DNA from: a bacterium | GTDB lineage: Bacteria > Bacteroidota > Bacteroidia > Flavobacteriales > Schleiferiaceae | DNA length: 64,000 bases | Direction: 5' to 3' | NCBI GenBank assembly: GCA_016125155.1 | Contig: WGMI01000005.1 | Location: forward strand, 1-64,000 | Part shown: piece after piece, positions 15,322-24,704 of the stretch | Layout of the letters: the number at the start of each line of letters is the position of its first letter | How positions within the stretch are numbered: position 1 is the first letter of the stretch | Position numbers and translations under genes: made by a program | The notes under the pieces: model-generated | Told to the model about the DNA's origin: nothing | The model's database searches: none | Seen by the model: the letters and a program-made list of their open reading frames with translations, nothing else

Positions 15322-17079
15322 TTGCGCTTCTTTCAACCATCAATCGCTGTTTTGCCCCCTTCTTTGACCGTTTCACTCGAGCGCCTTGTTCTGTACATTC
15401 TCCGAACCCACAAGGTCCAACTGCTGATGGTGTGGGTATTGCCATTCTATCTCGGGGCCCAAGAATACCGAATGCCCCTCGATTTGCCCCCTGCCCTTTC
15501 GGGGACCTTTGCCGAACTGCGGAGCCATCATTTTCATTCAGGGCTCGACTTCAAGACCCAGGGTCGGGAGGGTCACCCCGTTTATGCGGTCGAAAAGGGC
15601 CACATCAGCCGCATCAGGGTATCGGCCACCGGGTTCGGCAACGCGCTCTACGTGCAGCATCCCGATGGGAAAACCTCGGTGTACGCGCATTTGCAGCGCT
15701 TCAACGACACCCTGCACAGCTATTTGCGCTCACGGCAATACGCCCTCAGGCAATCTGAAGTCGATTTGTTTCCAGAGGCCGGAGCTCTGCCGGTAGACCG
15801 GGGGACGATTTTGGGCCTGAGCGGGAATTCAGGCAGTTCCGGAGGCCCCCACCTCCACTTCGAACTCCGCGATACCCGGAGCGAACACCCGCTCAACCCT
15901 CAGCGACACGGTTTTGCCTGTCCCGATCAACGCAAACCCGAATTGAGGGGACTGGCGGTAGTGGGGTTGGATGCGCGCTATCGAGAAACCTCGCGCAGAG
16001 AGCGATTTTCCTTTGGCAAACCCGCCGACACGCTTTGGGTGTTGCGCAACCTCGTCCCTGGTGGATATGGGCTGGAAGTCGATGCCATCGACCGCCTCGA
16101 CTTGAGCGACAATGCCAATGGGGTGTTTCGCGCCTGGCTCTCGGTCGATGGAACCGAGCGCTATCGCTTCGAAGCCTCGGAGTTCTCGTTCGACGAAACC
16201 CGACAAATCGACGCCTTGGTGAACTACGAGCGCAAAGTAGCCCAAGGCAAGGTGTGGCATCGCTTGTATCGACTTCCGGGCAATGCCCTGAGCCTGTGCC
16301 AAACGGACGATCGAAGGGGGCGAATCTGGCTGGCTCCCGGCGACAGTGTGCGCGCGTTGTTGTGGCTCGAAGACGCTTCGGGCAATACGACCCGTCAGGC
16401 GCTAAGGCTGTGTGCGGCCCAGAGCTCGGCTCCCTCCATCGACACCTTAGACGCCGTACTGTGGAACCGAAACAGGGACCCGCGATTCACCTTTGGCCAA
16501 CACCGCGCATGGCTGCCGGCCGAGGCGCTGTATCGGGACGAAGTGGCTTCGGTCGATACCAATCGGACCGCTCAAGGACTCTACGGGAAAGCAATTCGCA
16601 TTTTGCACCCGGGCATTCCGTTTCGCTCCCCCCTCCAACTCGAGTTCGATCTGGGCGCTGTGCCATACCGGATTCGTTCAAAGACCGTAGCAGTGCGCAT
16701 AGCCGACAACGGGCGGTTCAGCAGTCTGGGAGGATCGGCAGAAGGGGGGCGATGGAAGGCCAACAGCCGAGAGGGAGGCACCTTTGGGTTGGCTGTCGAC
16801 ACCATAGCCCCAAAAGTCGAATGGCTCAAACCGCGTGCCAAAGGGGCAGTCTCCCAGGCTGCTTCGCTCCGCTTTAGCATCTCCGACGGGTTGAGCGGGA
16901 TCGGTCAATGGGTCCTGACCCTCGATGGGGCCTGGGCCGTCCTCGAGTTCGACGCCAAGACCGGGTTGCTGTGGCATCGGTTCGAATCTAAACCCGAGGG
17001 CCGAGATCGAAACTACCGCCTCGAGGTAACCGACAAAAGCGGCAATAAGACCGTGCGCGAAGGCGTTGTGCGGTGGTGA
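15322..17079 (+). CDS. M23 family metallopeptidase (LytM-like, periplasmic)
   Basis: The catalytic zinc peptidase domain follows a hydrophobic stretch (VQLLMVWVLPFYLGAQ). Zinc and active-site motifs are HHFHSGLDF and GGPHLHFEL, with the linking VYAHLQRFNDTL. The domain cleaves peptidoglycan cross-bridges in this family or activates amidases when degenerate; here the motifs are intact. The remaining ~370 residues are beta-rich with no catalytic motif recognised. The start is unclear. TTG 15322 opens the frame and TTG 15364 is plausible. ATG 15427 leaves only a very short signal sequence. The 3' end overlaps the frame of the next gene but not its chosen start. Confidence 0.85.
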   Translation: MRFFQPSIAVLPPSLTVSLERLVLYILRTHKVQLLMVWVLPFYLGAQEYRMPLDLPPALSGTFAELRSHHFHSGLDFKTQGREGHPVYAVEKGHISRIRVSATGFGNALYVQHPDGKTSVYAHLQRFNDTLHSYLRSRQYALRQSEVDLFPEAGALPVDRGTILGLSGNSGSSGGPHLHFELRDTRSEHPLNPQRHGFACPDQRKPELRGLAVVGLDARYRETSRRERFSFGKPADTLWVLRNLVPGGYGLEVDAIDRLDLSDNANGVFRAWLSVDGTERYRFEASEFSFDETRQIDALVNYERKVAQGKVWHRLYRLPGNALSLCQTDDRRGRIWLAPGDSVRALLWLEDASGNTTRQALRLCAAQSSAPSIDTLDAVLWNRNRDPRFTFGQHRAWLPAEALYRDEVASVDTNRTAQGLYGKAIRILHPGIPFRSPLQLEFDLGAVPYRIRSKTVAVRIADNGRFSSLGGSAEGGRWKANSREGGTFGLAVDTIAPKVEWLKPRAKGAVSQAASLRFSISDGLSGIGQWVLTLDGAWAVLEFDAKTGLLWHRFESKPEGRDRNYRLEVTDKSGNKTVREGVVRW

Positions 17080-17099
17080 GTCCCCAATTCCCCCCGCTG

Positions 17100-17107
17100 T
17101 ATTTTTG
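17100..17107 (+). promoter_or_regulatory. Candidate -7 box (TATTTTTG), leaderless arrangement
   Basis: An exact TAnnTTTG match lies four bases before the ATG at 17112, so transcription from it would start at about the start codon. No TTG is present at the -33 position. Confidence 0.35.
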
Positions 17108-17111
17108 GACC

Positions 17112-17765
17112 ATGAATGCGCAGCTCAGGGGGTGGGTCACGGCCGTGATGGTCGGCATGGGTTGGGGCGTATGGGCCCAAAAAGACGTGCGCCCGCTCCA
17201 GTTGAGCGGGGTGGTAATCACCACCGACAGCGTGCCTCAGGCCATTCCCTACACCGCCATTTTTATCAAGAAACGCCGGCAAGGCACGACCGCTGGACCC
17301 GAGGGTTTTTTTTCGATCCCTGCGCTCCCCGGCGACAGCATTCGCTTTTCGAGCATCGGCTTTATTCCGGAAACCTTGTGGGTGCCCTCAGATTTGGAAG
17401 AAGAAAGCTATCTGGTTCGGGTAAAGCTCGAACCCGATACCACCTTGCTCCGAGAGGTGGTTTTGTATCCGTGGCCCAGTCCGGATCGTCTCAAGGACTA
17501 TCTGCTCAGCCTGCAGGTTACGACCACCGAAGACGATTTGGCCCGGCGGAATTTGGCGCTCGAAGAGCTCAAGAGCCGTGCGGCGGCCATGGGCTACGAT
17601 GCGGCCGAAATCCAAGACTTTGTGATTCGCAGCCACGAGCAGACTTTGTACAATGCGGGCCGGTATTATGGGACCGATGGAAGTGCCGCCATTTTGGGCG
17701 CTTTGAGCAATCCCTTTGCCTGGTCGCAGTTTTTTGACGCGCTCAAAAGCGGAGCCTTTCGATGA
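17112..17765 (+). CDS. Secreted carboxypeptidase-like regulatory-domain protein
   Basis: The 217-residue protein has a signal peptide (MNAQLRGWVTAVMVGMGWGVWAQ). A CarboxypepD_reg-like beta-sandwich occupies about 30-110, with LSGVVITTDS, IPYTAIFIKKRRQGT, FFSIPALPGDSIRFSSIGF and REVVLYP, the phrasing found in TonB-receptor plug extensions and in stand-alone periplasmic proteins. The C-terminal half is helical with no recognised motif. The gene overlaps the TonB receptor by four bases (ATGA), so translation is coupled and it may act with that receptor. Confidence 0.8.
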   Translation: MNAQLRGWVTAVMVGMGWGVWAQKDVRPLQLSGVVITTDSVPQAIPYTAIFIKKRRQGTTAGPEGFFSIPALPGDSIRFSSIGFIPETLWVPSDLEEESYLVRVKLEPDTTLLREVVLYPWPSPDRLKDYLLSLQVTTTEDDLARRNLALEELKSRAAAMGYDAAEIQDFVIRSHEQTLYNAGRYYGTDGSAAILGALSNPFAWSQFFDALKSGAFR

Positions 17766-20206
17766 AGTTTCTCGCTTTGCTCTGCGGGATCGCGCTGTTG
17801 ACCGCCCCGCTTTGTGCCCAAACCTCCAAACCCGGTACCCTGAGTGGTCGCGTGAGCGACCGAGAGGGCAAGCCCTTGCCCAATGCCGCTGTGGTAGCGG
17901 GGAACCGAAACACCTTGGCGAACGAAGACGGTCGGTATTCGCTGGAGTTGCCCGCTGGTCCCCAGACGGTGGTGGTGCGTTCGGTGGGGTTCTTGAACGA
18001 CACCCTCAAGGTGGTGATCTCCCCGGGGAAAACCGAGTTTCGCGATGTGCGGTTGCGCTTGGATCGGGCTTTGCTCCAAACCGCCGAAGTCGTGGGCGAG
18101 CGCAATCCTGTGCAAGGGGGGGTCGAGCTCAAAGCCAAAGCACTCGAATACCAAACCGGACCGCTAAGCGGGGTCGAAGGATTGATTCGCACCTTGCCCG
18201 GGGTCGCGGCGAGCAGCGAATTGAGCAGCCAGTACAATGTACGGGGGGGGAATTTTGACGAAAATCTAGTTTACATCAATGGGGTCGAGGTATATCGCCC
18301 CTTTTTGGCCCGGGCTGGAGAACAGGAAGGGCAGAGCGTGTTGAACCCCGATATGGTCGACCGCATCTACTTCTCGGCTGGGGGGTTTGAAGCGGCCTAC
18401 GGAGACCGCATGAGCTCGGTGCTCGACATTGGCTATCGGGTGCCCGATTCGCTCCGCATCAAAACCGAGGTGAGTTTGCTCGGAGGGAGTGTTACCCTCG
18501 ATGCCCTAAGTCCCAACAAAAAATTCAAGTCGATCACCGGGGCACGGTACCGCACCAACCAAATTCTGATCGGCTCGCTCGATACCGATGCCGACTTCAG
18601 GCCGCGCTATTTCGATCTGCAAACGGCCCTGACCTATACCCTGAGTTCCGAATGGCGGCTGGACTTTATCGGACAATGGGCCGAGAACCGCTACGATGTG
18701 GTGCCGAGCACCCGAACCACCGATTTTGGAAACATTCAGGAAGCGCTGCGGCTTACCGTGTTCTTCGACGGGATGGAGTCGTATACCTATTCGACCCTGT
18801 TTGGAGCCTTAAACGCGGTCCATCAGCCCGACGCGAACACCGAATTGAGCTATGGAGTGAGTGCCTTCCGCACCCTTGAAGAGGAATATTTCGATGTGAT
18901 AGGGGCCTACCGACTCGGGGAGCTCGAGCTCAATCTGGGCTCGGACGACTTTGGCGAAATCAAGGTTGAGCGCGGGGCCGGGGCGTTTCAAAACTACGGT
19001 CGCAACCGGCTCGACGCCTTTATTTTGGCCGCGGAACACAAGGGCCGCAAGAGCTACGAAAATCACACCTTGAGTTGGGGGCTCAAGGCCCAAGGCGAAG
19101 ACATCATAGATCGCTACAAAGAATGGGAGCGCATCGATTCAGCAGGCTATTCGATTCCGCACAACCCCAGCCTGACGCCCCCTGGCACCCTTCCCACGAC
19201 GCCCGGGCCTGCCCCGGCCTTGTTTGAGTCGTTTGCGAGCGGAGCGCGGATCAGTTCGGTGCGCTTGAGTGGCTTTGTGCAAGACAGCCGTTCGTGGAGG
19301 CTCAAAGCGGGCGGATTGTTCGGGCTCAGCGCAGGCATTCGATTCAACACCTGGTCGCTCAATGGTCAGACGGTGGTTTCTCCCCGCGTCGGTGTGAGCT
19401 ACCGACCCGACTGGGAACAAGACCACTTGTTTCGGTTTTCGACCGGGCTCTATCAGCAGCCCCCGTTTTACCGGGAAATGCGCGATTTGGAAGGTGGGGT
19501 CAACGAAGACATCAAGGCGCAGAGCTCGCTCCACCTCATTGCGGGCCACGAATACCGGCTTCGGATGTGGGGGCGGCCCTTTAAATGGGTCACCGAAGCC
19601 TACTACAAGGCGATGTGGAATCTGATTCCCTACGAAATCGACAATGTCAGGATCCGCTACAGCGCCCAAAACGAAGCCACGGGCTATGCGGCGGGTTTTG
19701 ATACCCGACTGAACGGAGAATTTGTCCCCGGCATTGATTCTTGGGCCAGTCTGGGCATTTTGACGGTTCAGGAAGACATCGAAGGCGATGGAGCCGGCTA
19801 TATTCCGCGCCCCACCGACCGCCGGGTCAATTTTGCGCTCTATTTTCAAGACTATTTGCCCAACGACCCGACTTTCCGGGTCAGCATGACCTTGGTGTTC
19901 AATACGGGGCAGCCTTTTGGTCCGCCTCAAAGCGAGCGCAAGGATCAAATTTTCCGCATTCCCAACTACCGCCGATTCGATATCGGATTTATCAAGGTCC
20001 TCAAAGAATCGGGCAAAAAAGGAAAGATCGGTTTATTCAAGTCGTTCGACTCTGCCTGGATTGGGCTCGAGGTCTTTAACCTCCTCGAAATCCGAAATAC
20101 GGTCTCGTATCTCTGGATTCGCGACATCAGCACGTCCAATCAATATGCTGTCCCCAACTACCTCACCAATCGCGTTGTGAATCTCAAACTCAGCCTTGCG
20201 ATCTAG
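17762..20206 (+). CDS. TonB-dependent outer-membrane receptor
   Basis: The 814-residue protein has a signal peptide (ending APLCAQ) and a carboxypeptidase-like regulatory domain at about 24-105 (GTLSGRVSDREGKPLPNAAV). The plug follows at about 125-235 (GVEGLIRTLPGVAASSELSSQYNVRGGNFDENLVYIN, shown only in part), then a C-terminal beta barrel ending in VVNLKLSLAI. These receptors import siderophores, vitamins or oligosaccharides using TonB-ExbBD energy. No SusD partner is adjacent, so a glycan PUL is not supported and the substrate is unknown. The gene is coupled to the upstream periplasmic protein and followed after two bases by a small gene. Confidence 0.93.
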   Translation: MKFLALLCGIALLTAPLCAQTSKPGTLSGRVSDREGKPLPNAAVVAGNRNTLANEDGRYSLELPAGPQTVVVRSVGFLNDTLKVVISPGKTEFRDVRLRLDRALLQTAEVVGERNPVQGGVELKAKALEYQTGPLSGVEGLIRTLPGVAASSELSSQYNVRGGNFDENLVYINGVEVYRPFLARAGEQEGQSVLNPDMVDRIYFSAGGFEAAYGDRMSSVLDIGYRVPDSLRIKTEVSLLGGSVTLDALSPNKKFKSITGARYRTNQILIGSLDTDADFRPRYFDLQTALTYTLSSEWRLDFIGQWAENRYDVVPSTRTTDFGNIQEALRLTVFFDGMESYTYSTLFGALNAVHQPDANTELSYGVSAFRTLEEEYFDVIGAYRLGELELNLGSDDFGEIKVERGAGAFQNYGRNRLDAFILAAEHKGRKSYENHTLSWGLKAQGEDIIDRYKEWERIDSAGYSIPHNPSLTPPGTLPTTPGPAPALFESFASGARISSVRLSGFVQDSRSWRLKAGGLFGLSAGIRFNTWSLNGQTVVSPRVGVSYRPDWEQDHLFRFSTGLYQQPPFYREMRDLEGGVNEDIKAQSSLHLIAGHEYRLRMWGRPFKWVTEAYYKAMWNLIPYEIDNVRIRYSAQNEATGYAAGFDTRLNGEFVPGIDSWASLGILTVQEDIEGDGAGYIPRPTDRRVNFALYFQDYLPNDPTFRVSMTLVFNTGQPFGPPQSERKDQIFRIPNYRRFDIGFIKVLKESGKKGKIGLFKSFDSAWIGLEVFNLLEIRNTVSYLWIRDISTSNQYAVPNYLTNRVVNLKLSLAI

Positions 20207-20208
20207 CC

Positions 20209-20451
20209 GTGCGCATTCTTGGACGCATTCCCCATGCCGTTTTTCACATCGTGGTCTACGAAACCGAACGGCACTATTATGTCGAAATCGAAGTGGGTCC
20301 GATGAAGCAGTGCTTTAAATTTCCCAAAGAATCAGTTGCCGGAATACCGGGGATTCAAGCGTTGCTCGATGACGAATTCGAACGCGGGCTCGAAGCGCGG
20401 TTCGACCAGATGTATACCGAGATGAAACGCGTGCTCGAGCGCAAAGCCTAA
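20209..20451 (+). CDS. Small conserved-looking protein downstream of the TonB receptor
   Basis: The 80-residue protein starts at GTG 20209, two bases after the receptor stop. It has no signal peptide or membrane helix. It begins with alternating strands (AVFHIVVYETERHYYVEIEVGPMKQC) and ends in a charged helix (FDQMYTEMKRVLERKA). I do not recognise the family. Tight linkage argues that it is a real gene of the same transcript. Confidence 0.65.
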   Translation: MRILGRIPHAVFHIVVYETERHYYVEIEVGPMKQCFKFPKESVAGIPGIQALLDDEFERGLEARFDQMYTEMKRVLERKA

Positions 20452-20466
20452 GGCCTCGAAATCGAC

Positions 20467-21381
20467 TCAGCGAATCAGCATCAACATCCCCGTTTCCTGA
20501 TAGGTTCCCTGGTTGGGAATGGTGTAGTTCGACACATAGAAATAGGCTCCCGGCGCCATAGGCTCACCCTCGAGTTCGCCGTTCCAGCCTTTTTCGAGCG
20601 TTTCTGATTCGAAAACAAGTTCGCCCCATCGGTTAAAAACCTGAATGCTGTACTTGGTGATGGTGTTCCCCTGGGGCAACCAAACTTCGTTGGTTCCGTC
20701 TCCATCCGGGGTAAAGGCGGAAGGATAAAACATCCGGGGCGGGGCTTCGCCCAAGGCAGGCAAACAGGGATCGTCGATGCGCACAAAGGCCTGGTCGCTT
20801 CCGCACGGACTGCTGCCGGTCACGATATAAAGCCCATCTTGCTCTATTCTCAGGGTATCGTTCCGCGATCCTACATTCCATTGATACCGGATCGAGCCTC
20901 GGGCCACCAAGGTGAGGGCATCGTCGTCGCAGGCATCGCCAATCACCTCAATCCATACCGAATCGGGCAAATTGAGCGCGGTGAGTTGCAGGGTCGAAAC
21001 GCTGTCGCAGCCCCAAACGGATTGATCGAATGCCGAGTAGTTTCCCGAGGCCACCCAATTGACCCCGCCAAAAAAGTAGCTCTCGCCCGCGCAGATGGTG
21101 TCCACCAAGGCTACGTTGTAGTTATCTCGAATCGTCAGGGTGAGATACGTCAGCGAATCAAAACCGTAGATGTTTTGCCCCAAGGCCAAATACAAGCCCT
21201 CCTGGCTCCTCCACGTCCCGTTGAAGAACACGGAATCGCCCTCGCAAATCGACTCGTCGAGGTAGACCGTGTCCGGGCCGTTGGGGGGTAGGGCGTTTAG
21301 AACGGCAGAACGAGCCGTTTGAGGCATCAACGCTGTACCAATCCACATCCACACGAGAAAAATACGGAACAACCAATTCAC
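20467..21381 (-). CDS. T9SS type B sorting-domain protein with two SICxGDS/TICxGES repeats
   Basis: The product (about 304 residues from the GTG at 21381) has a signal-like N-terminus (VNWLFRIFLVWMWIGTALM). Two ~75-residue repeats of the kind SICEGDSVFFNG...FDSLTYLTLTI and TICAGESYFFGG...GCDSVSTLQLTA follow, then a Cys-containing PKD-like linker. The end is a complete gliding-motility-associated C-terminal domain at about 220-304 (PSAFTPDGDGTNEVWLP, YSIQVFNRWGELVFES, GAYFYVSNYT, GMLMLIR). It should be exported by the type IX system and displayed on the surface. The passenger has no enzyme domain. An upstream ATG (21480) keeps the frame open but would bury the signal sequence. Confidence 0.82.
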   Translation of the reverse strand: MNWLFRIFLVWMWIGTALMPQTARSAVLNALPPNGPDTVYLDESICEGDSVFFNGTWRSQEGLYLALGQNIYGFDSLTYLTLTIRDNYNVALVDTICAGESYFFGGVNWVASGNYSAFDQSVWGCDSVSTLQLTALNLPDSVWIEVIGDACDDDALTLVARGSIRYQWNVGSRNDTLRIEQDGLYIVTGSSPCGSDQAFVRIDDPCLPALGEAPPRMFYPSAFTPDGDGTNEVWLPQGNTITKYSIQVFNRWGELVFESETLEKGWNGELEGEPMAPGAYFYVSNYTIPNQGTYQETGMLMLIR

Positions 21382-21594
21382 GAAAAGGGGGCAATTAGGT
21401 GTGCAAAGGTCGCGCCCGTTGTTCGATTCCAAACACCCATTGAGCCTCCGACATTCATGGAACAGTCTATTCGCGTTCATCGCCCCTTCAACATGGCGCA
21501 GTCAGGGGTGGATTGGCGACTCAATGAGGAGTCTCGAAAAACTGCCCGCTTTGCTCGGCCCTTATTCTCGGGCAATTTGAATGATATTTGACCC

Positions 21595-22278
21595 GTGAGC
21601 CCCGTCAACGACCCCGAATCCTACCAGAGTTCGAGACCCGATCTCCACCCCTACCTCTACGGAGCTCGAAAATTGCTCGATGTGGGCTGCAATCGTGGCG
21701 AGCTCTGCAAAGCGCTCATGGAGCGCGATTCGAATTTGGTGTGTCACGGCATCGACTACAACCCAGAGGCCGTAGGAATAGCGCAGCAAGCACTGGCATG
21801 TGTCGAGTCCATCGACCTGATGAGGGAGTTCGATCGCATTGAGCAGTTTCTGGCCGCCAATGGTCCCTACGACCACATTGTGGCCGCCGACGTGCTCGAA
21901 CATCTCTCGAATCCGCTCGAAGTTCATCGCGCCTTGTTCTCCGCATTGACTCCAGGGGGCAAAATCTTGATTTCTCTGCCCAACACCGGCCATTGGGAAA
22001 GCCTCTGGCACCTGTTGGCCCAACGCTGGCCCAGACACAACCGGGGCCTCTACGACCGCACCCACCTCACGGTGTTCCTCAGGCGCAATTTGAGCGAATT
22101 CCACCCGGGTAGCGCCGGCGGTATGCGCATCGCGGGGCGCAAACTCAAGTTTCTCGACACCAACACCCCCTCGGTCTTTGGCAAAATCATGAATCGCTTG
22201 ATCTTGCCTTTGGGGCTCATTCCCGGTCTTCGGAATTACTTCACTTTTCAGTTTTACATCGAGGTGTGGAAGAAGTGA
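21595..22278 (+). CDS. Class I SAM-dependent methyltransferase of the glycan cluster
   Basis: The 227-residue protein has a methyltransferase domain with motif I LLDVGCNRGELCKAL, an acidic GIDYNPEAVG strand end, DHIVAADVLEHLSNP and the PGGKILISLPN strand. This pattern is usual for small-molecule or sugar O-methyltransferases in polysaccharide clusters. The GTG at 21595 is the likely start, with GATATTTG four bases upstream. The end overlaps the next gene by 13 nt. The acceptor is unknown. Confidence 0.83.
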   Translation: MSPVNDPESYQSSRPDLHPYLYGARKLLDVGCNRGELCKALMERDSNLVCHGIDYNPEAVGIAQQALACVESIDLMREFDRIEQFLAANGPYDHIVAADVLEHLSNPLEVHRALFSALTPGGKILISLPNTGHWESLWHLLAQRWPRHNRGLYDRTHLTVFLRRNLSEFHPGSAGGMRIAGRKLKFLDTNTPSVFGKIMNRLILPLGLIPGLRNYFTFQFYIEVWKK

Positions 22279-23240
22279 TTTCGGTGGTGCTGTGCACGTA
22301 CAACGGACGTGCCTATGTCGGCGAACAACTCGAAAGCATTGTGACCCAGAGTCGGATTCCCGACGAAGTGCTCGTATTCGACGACGGCAGCACCGATGGC
22401 ACCCAGGCCGTGGTCCAGGCATGGATGGATCGCCATCCTCAGATTCAAATCCACCAAAACCCGGTTCGACTGGGTTATGCACGCAATTTCGAACAGGCAT
22501 TGCTCAAGGCTCGGGGCAGCTGGGTGTTTTTGTCCGACCAAGACGATCGCTGGCATCCAGATCGGGTGGAAACCATGCTTCAAGCCGCAGGAAATGCCCA
22601 CTTGGTCTATTGCGATGCGCTCATTTGGCACCCAGAACCAACATCGACCGAAACCCTCCTGGATCAATTTCCGAAACGCCGTGAGCAACTCTCCGATTCC
22701 GAGGTAGGAGCGGCCATACGCAAGCCAGGCGTCAAGGGGTGCCAAATGGCGGTTCGGCGGTCGCTGATTGAATCCTGTTTGCCGGCCCCCACGGGAGCGC
22801 TGGAGCGCTGGGGGCACGACCATTGGCTTTGGGTACACGCTTTGGCCCTCGGCACGGTTCAACCAGTCGATCGGGTCCTGATGGACCACCGCATTCACGA
22901 ATCCAATACCAGTGGTAGAATTCGCACCGCTTGGTTCCGTCGTTCTCAGCGCAAATGGAAAGACTTGCTCGGCCAAGAGCCTGGCTTCTGGCTCGCGCGC
23001 TATGCCAGTTTGGAGCCTTGGCTCAATCGTTCCGAAGTCAACGCGGATTGGAAAAAAGCCCTCATACGGCAATTGGCGTTTGAAGAGGCCCGTGAAAAGG
23101 CCGTTTCGGACCGAAACATCGGGGATTGGTGGCGATTGGCAGCGCGTTCGGAATACAGTCGATTTTCGTTCGGGTACAGCGCCGCTTTGGGCGATTTGTG
23201 GCGCATGTTCGGCAACCGTACTGTAAATCCAACGCCGTGA
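22266..23240 (+). CDS. Glycosyltransferase family 2 (rhamnosyltransferase-like)
   Basis: The 324-residue GT-A enzyme begins at GTG 22266 inside the methyltransferase end. It shows the nucleotide-sugar binding start ISVVLCTYNGRAYVGEQLESI, then EVLVFDDGSTDGT and the DXD-region SDQDDRWHPDRVE. Next come an acceptor-side KGCQMAVRRSLIE segment and WGHDHWLWVHAL. The arrangement matches GT2 rhamnosyltransferase-like enzymes that extend surface glycans. No membrane segment is present. It is coupled to the following flippase gene by a GTGA overlap. Confidence 0.88.
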   Translation: MEEVISVVLCTYNGRAYVGEQLESIVTQSRIPDEVLVFDDGSTDGTQAVVQAWMDRHPQIQIHQNPVRLGYARNFEQALLKARGSWVFLSDQDDRWHPDRVETMLQAAGNAHLVYCDALIWHPEPTSTETLLDQFPKRREQLSDSEVGAAIRKPGVKGCQMAVRRSLIESCLPAPTGALERWGHDHWLWVHALALGTVQPVDRVLMDHRIHESNTSGRIRTAWFRRSQRKWKDLLGQEPGFWLARYASLEPWLNRSEVNADWKKALIRQLAFEEAREKAVSDRNIGDWWRLAARSEYSRFSFGYSAALGDLWRMFGNRTVNPTP

Positions 23241-24700
23241 AACTCGGAACAGTGGGCAAACAAGGATTGCTGGGGGGCCTCTCCCTCTATGCCGGACAGA
23301 TCCTCGGTTTGTTCAACAAACTCGTGCTGTTTCCGCTGGTTTTTCTCGGGGCTGAGGCCTATTGGGGGTTGTTTGAATGGTTTTCGAGCACCGCGGTTTT
23401 GGCCGTCGCCCTCGGCAGCCTCGGGGTGTCCCGGGCCTGGGTGCGCTTTGCCCCAATGGCGGGGATCGACCGGCGCGCGCTTGTGCGCATTTCAATCGTT
23501 CCGGCCGTATTGGGGTTGATCGCTCTTATGGTATCCGCCTGGGCTCTGAGACCCGTCTTTTCGGATTGGAGCTCCGATCCCGAATTGGCCTTGCACTATT
23601 ATCCCGTCTTTTTCAGCATTCTCGGAGCATTGTGGCTCTTCGACGCCTCTGGAGGCATTTTGCAAGCCGCGTACAAAGCGCATTGGCCGCTCTTTGCCAA
23701 CAATGTGAGTCTGCGCTTGCTCAATACGGCGATTTTGCTGGCTTTCTGGAGATTCTCTTGGCCCATCGAGGCCTTGATTCCCGTTCTGGGCGGGGCCCCG
23801 CTCCTCAACCACGGGGTGCTGTCGGTGCTGGCCTACCGCCAACTCCACCGAGATTTGAAGCAACCGATTTCTGCACCTGGTAACCGCCCCAGGACCATCG
23901 AAGGCTGGAATGCCTTTCGACGTTACGCCCTATGGACCAGCTTGAGCGCCCACGCCATGCTGCAAATCGACCTCTTTTTGGTCGGGGGATTGCTGCCTCT
24001 GTCGCAGGCTGCCTTGTTGGGACTGTCGAAGAACTTTACCAGCGCCATCGAAACCCCTGCGCGTTCCATCAGCCAAGCTTCGATGGCCGTTTTGGCCGAA
24101 AAAATGAGTTCGGGAGACCGCCAGGGCGTTCGCTCCATCTACCGCAAAACCTCGCTCATTCAGTTTTTGGCCGCGGGTTGGCTCTATTATGCCATGGTGG
24201 TCAATCTGCCGTGGGTCTTGCAACTCTTGCCCGAAAACCGGGGCTACGAAGCCGTTTTTGCGCTGGTGGCCATCACGGGCTTGGGTCGGTTGGTCGATGC
24301 CGTCACAGGATCGAATACCGTGATTTTGAGCAACTCCGACTACTACCGCTTCAATCTGTGGTCGAGCATTGGCAGTTTGGGGCTGATGATTGGCTTTCAA
24401 CTGTGGACCATACCGCAGTTTGGATTGGTGGGTGCCGCCTTGGGTTTGGCGCTGGCGCTCAGTCTGGTCAACGCGGCCAAAACCCTGTACCTCTATCTCA
24501 AAACCCAGCTGCATCCGTTTGACCCCGTACACTGGGAACTCCTCGGCTTGTTTGCACTGTTGGGGGTGGCTTATGCGGTGTTTCGCCCCGATACCGCCAC
24601 AGCCATGGGGATTGCGGCCGCCAATGGCTTCGGTTTGGTCTTGGCGATGGTCTACGGCGCTTGGCGACTCCGCTTCTGGAAAGCGCTCTTTGCGGGTTAA
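23237..24700 (+). CDS. Polysaccharide biosynthesis flippase (Wzx/MATE-like, MOP superfamily)
   Basis: This multi-pass membrane protein of 487 residues has about twelve to fourteen hydrophobic segments. The N-terminus (GTVGKQGLLGGLSLYAGQILGLFNK) is typical of the polysaccharide transporter family that flips undecaprenyl-linked repeat units. A conserved-looking ETPARSISQASMAVLAE loop is near the middle. The GTG at 23237 overlaps the GT2 stop; the longer open frame from 23126 is not used. It sits in the methyltransferase-GT2-flippase operon and probably exports the product of those enzymes. Confidence 0.88.
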   Translation: MKLGTVGKQGLLGGLSLYAGQILGLFNKLVLFPLVFLGAEAYWGLFEWFSSTAVLAVALGSLGVSRAWVRFAPMAGIDRRALVRISIVPAVLGLIALMVSAWALRPVFSDWSSDPELALHYYPVFFSILGALWLFDASGGILQAAYKAHWPLFANNVSLRLLNTAILLAFWRFSWPIEALIPVLGGAPLLNHGVLSVLAYRQLHRDLKQPISAPGNRPRTIEGWNAFRRYALWTSLSAHAMLQIDLFLVGGLLPLSQAALLGLSKNFTSAIETPARSISQASMAVLAEKMSSGDRQGVRSIYRKTSLIQFLAAGWLYYAMVVNLPWVLQLLPENRGYEAVFALVAITGLGRLVDAVTGSNTVILSNSDYYRFNLWSSIGSLGLMIGFQLWTIPQFGLVGAALGLALALSLVNAAKTLYLYLKTQLHPFDPVHWELLGLFALLGVAYAVFRPDTATAMGIAAANGFGLVLAMVYGAWRLRFWKALFAG

Positions 24701-24704
24701 CGCT

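Noticed and set aside
17762-20206. TonB receptor as a SusC of a polysaccharide-utilisation locus
   Set aside because: No SusD partner, glycoside hydrolase or regulator is adjacent.
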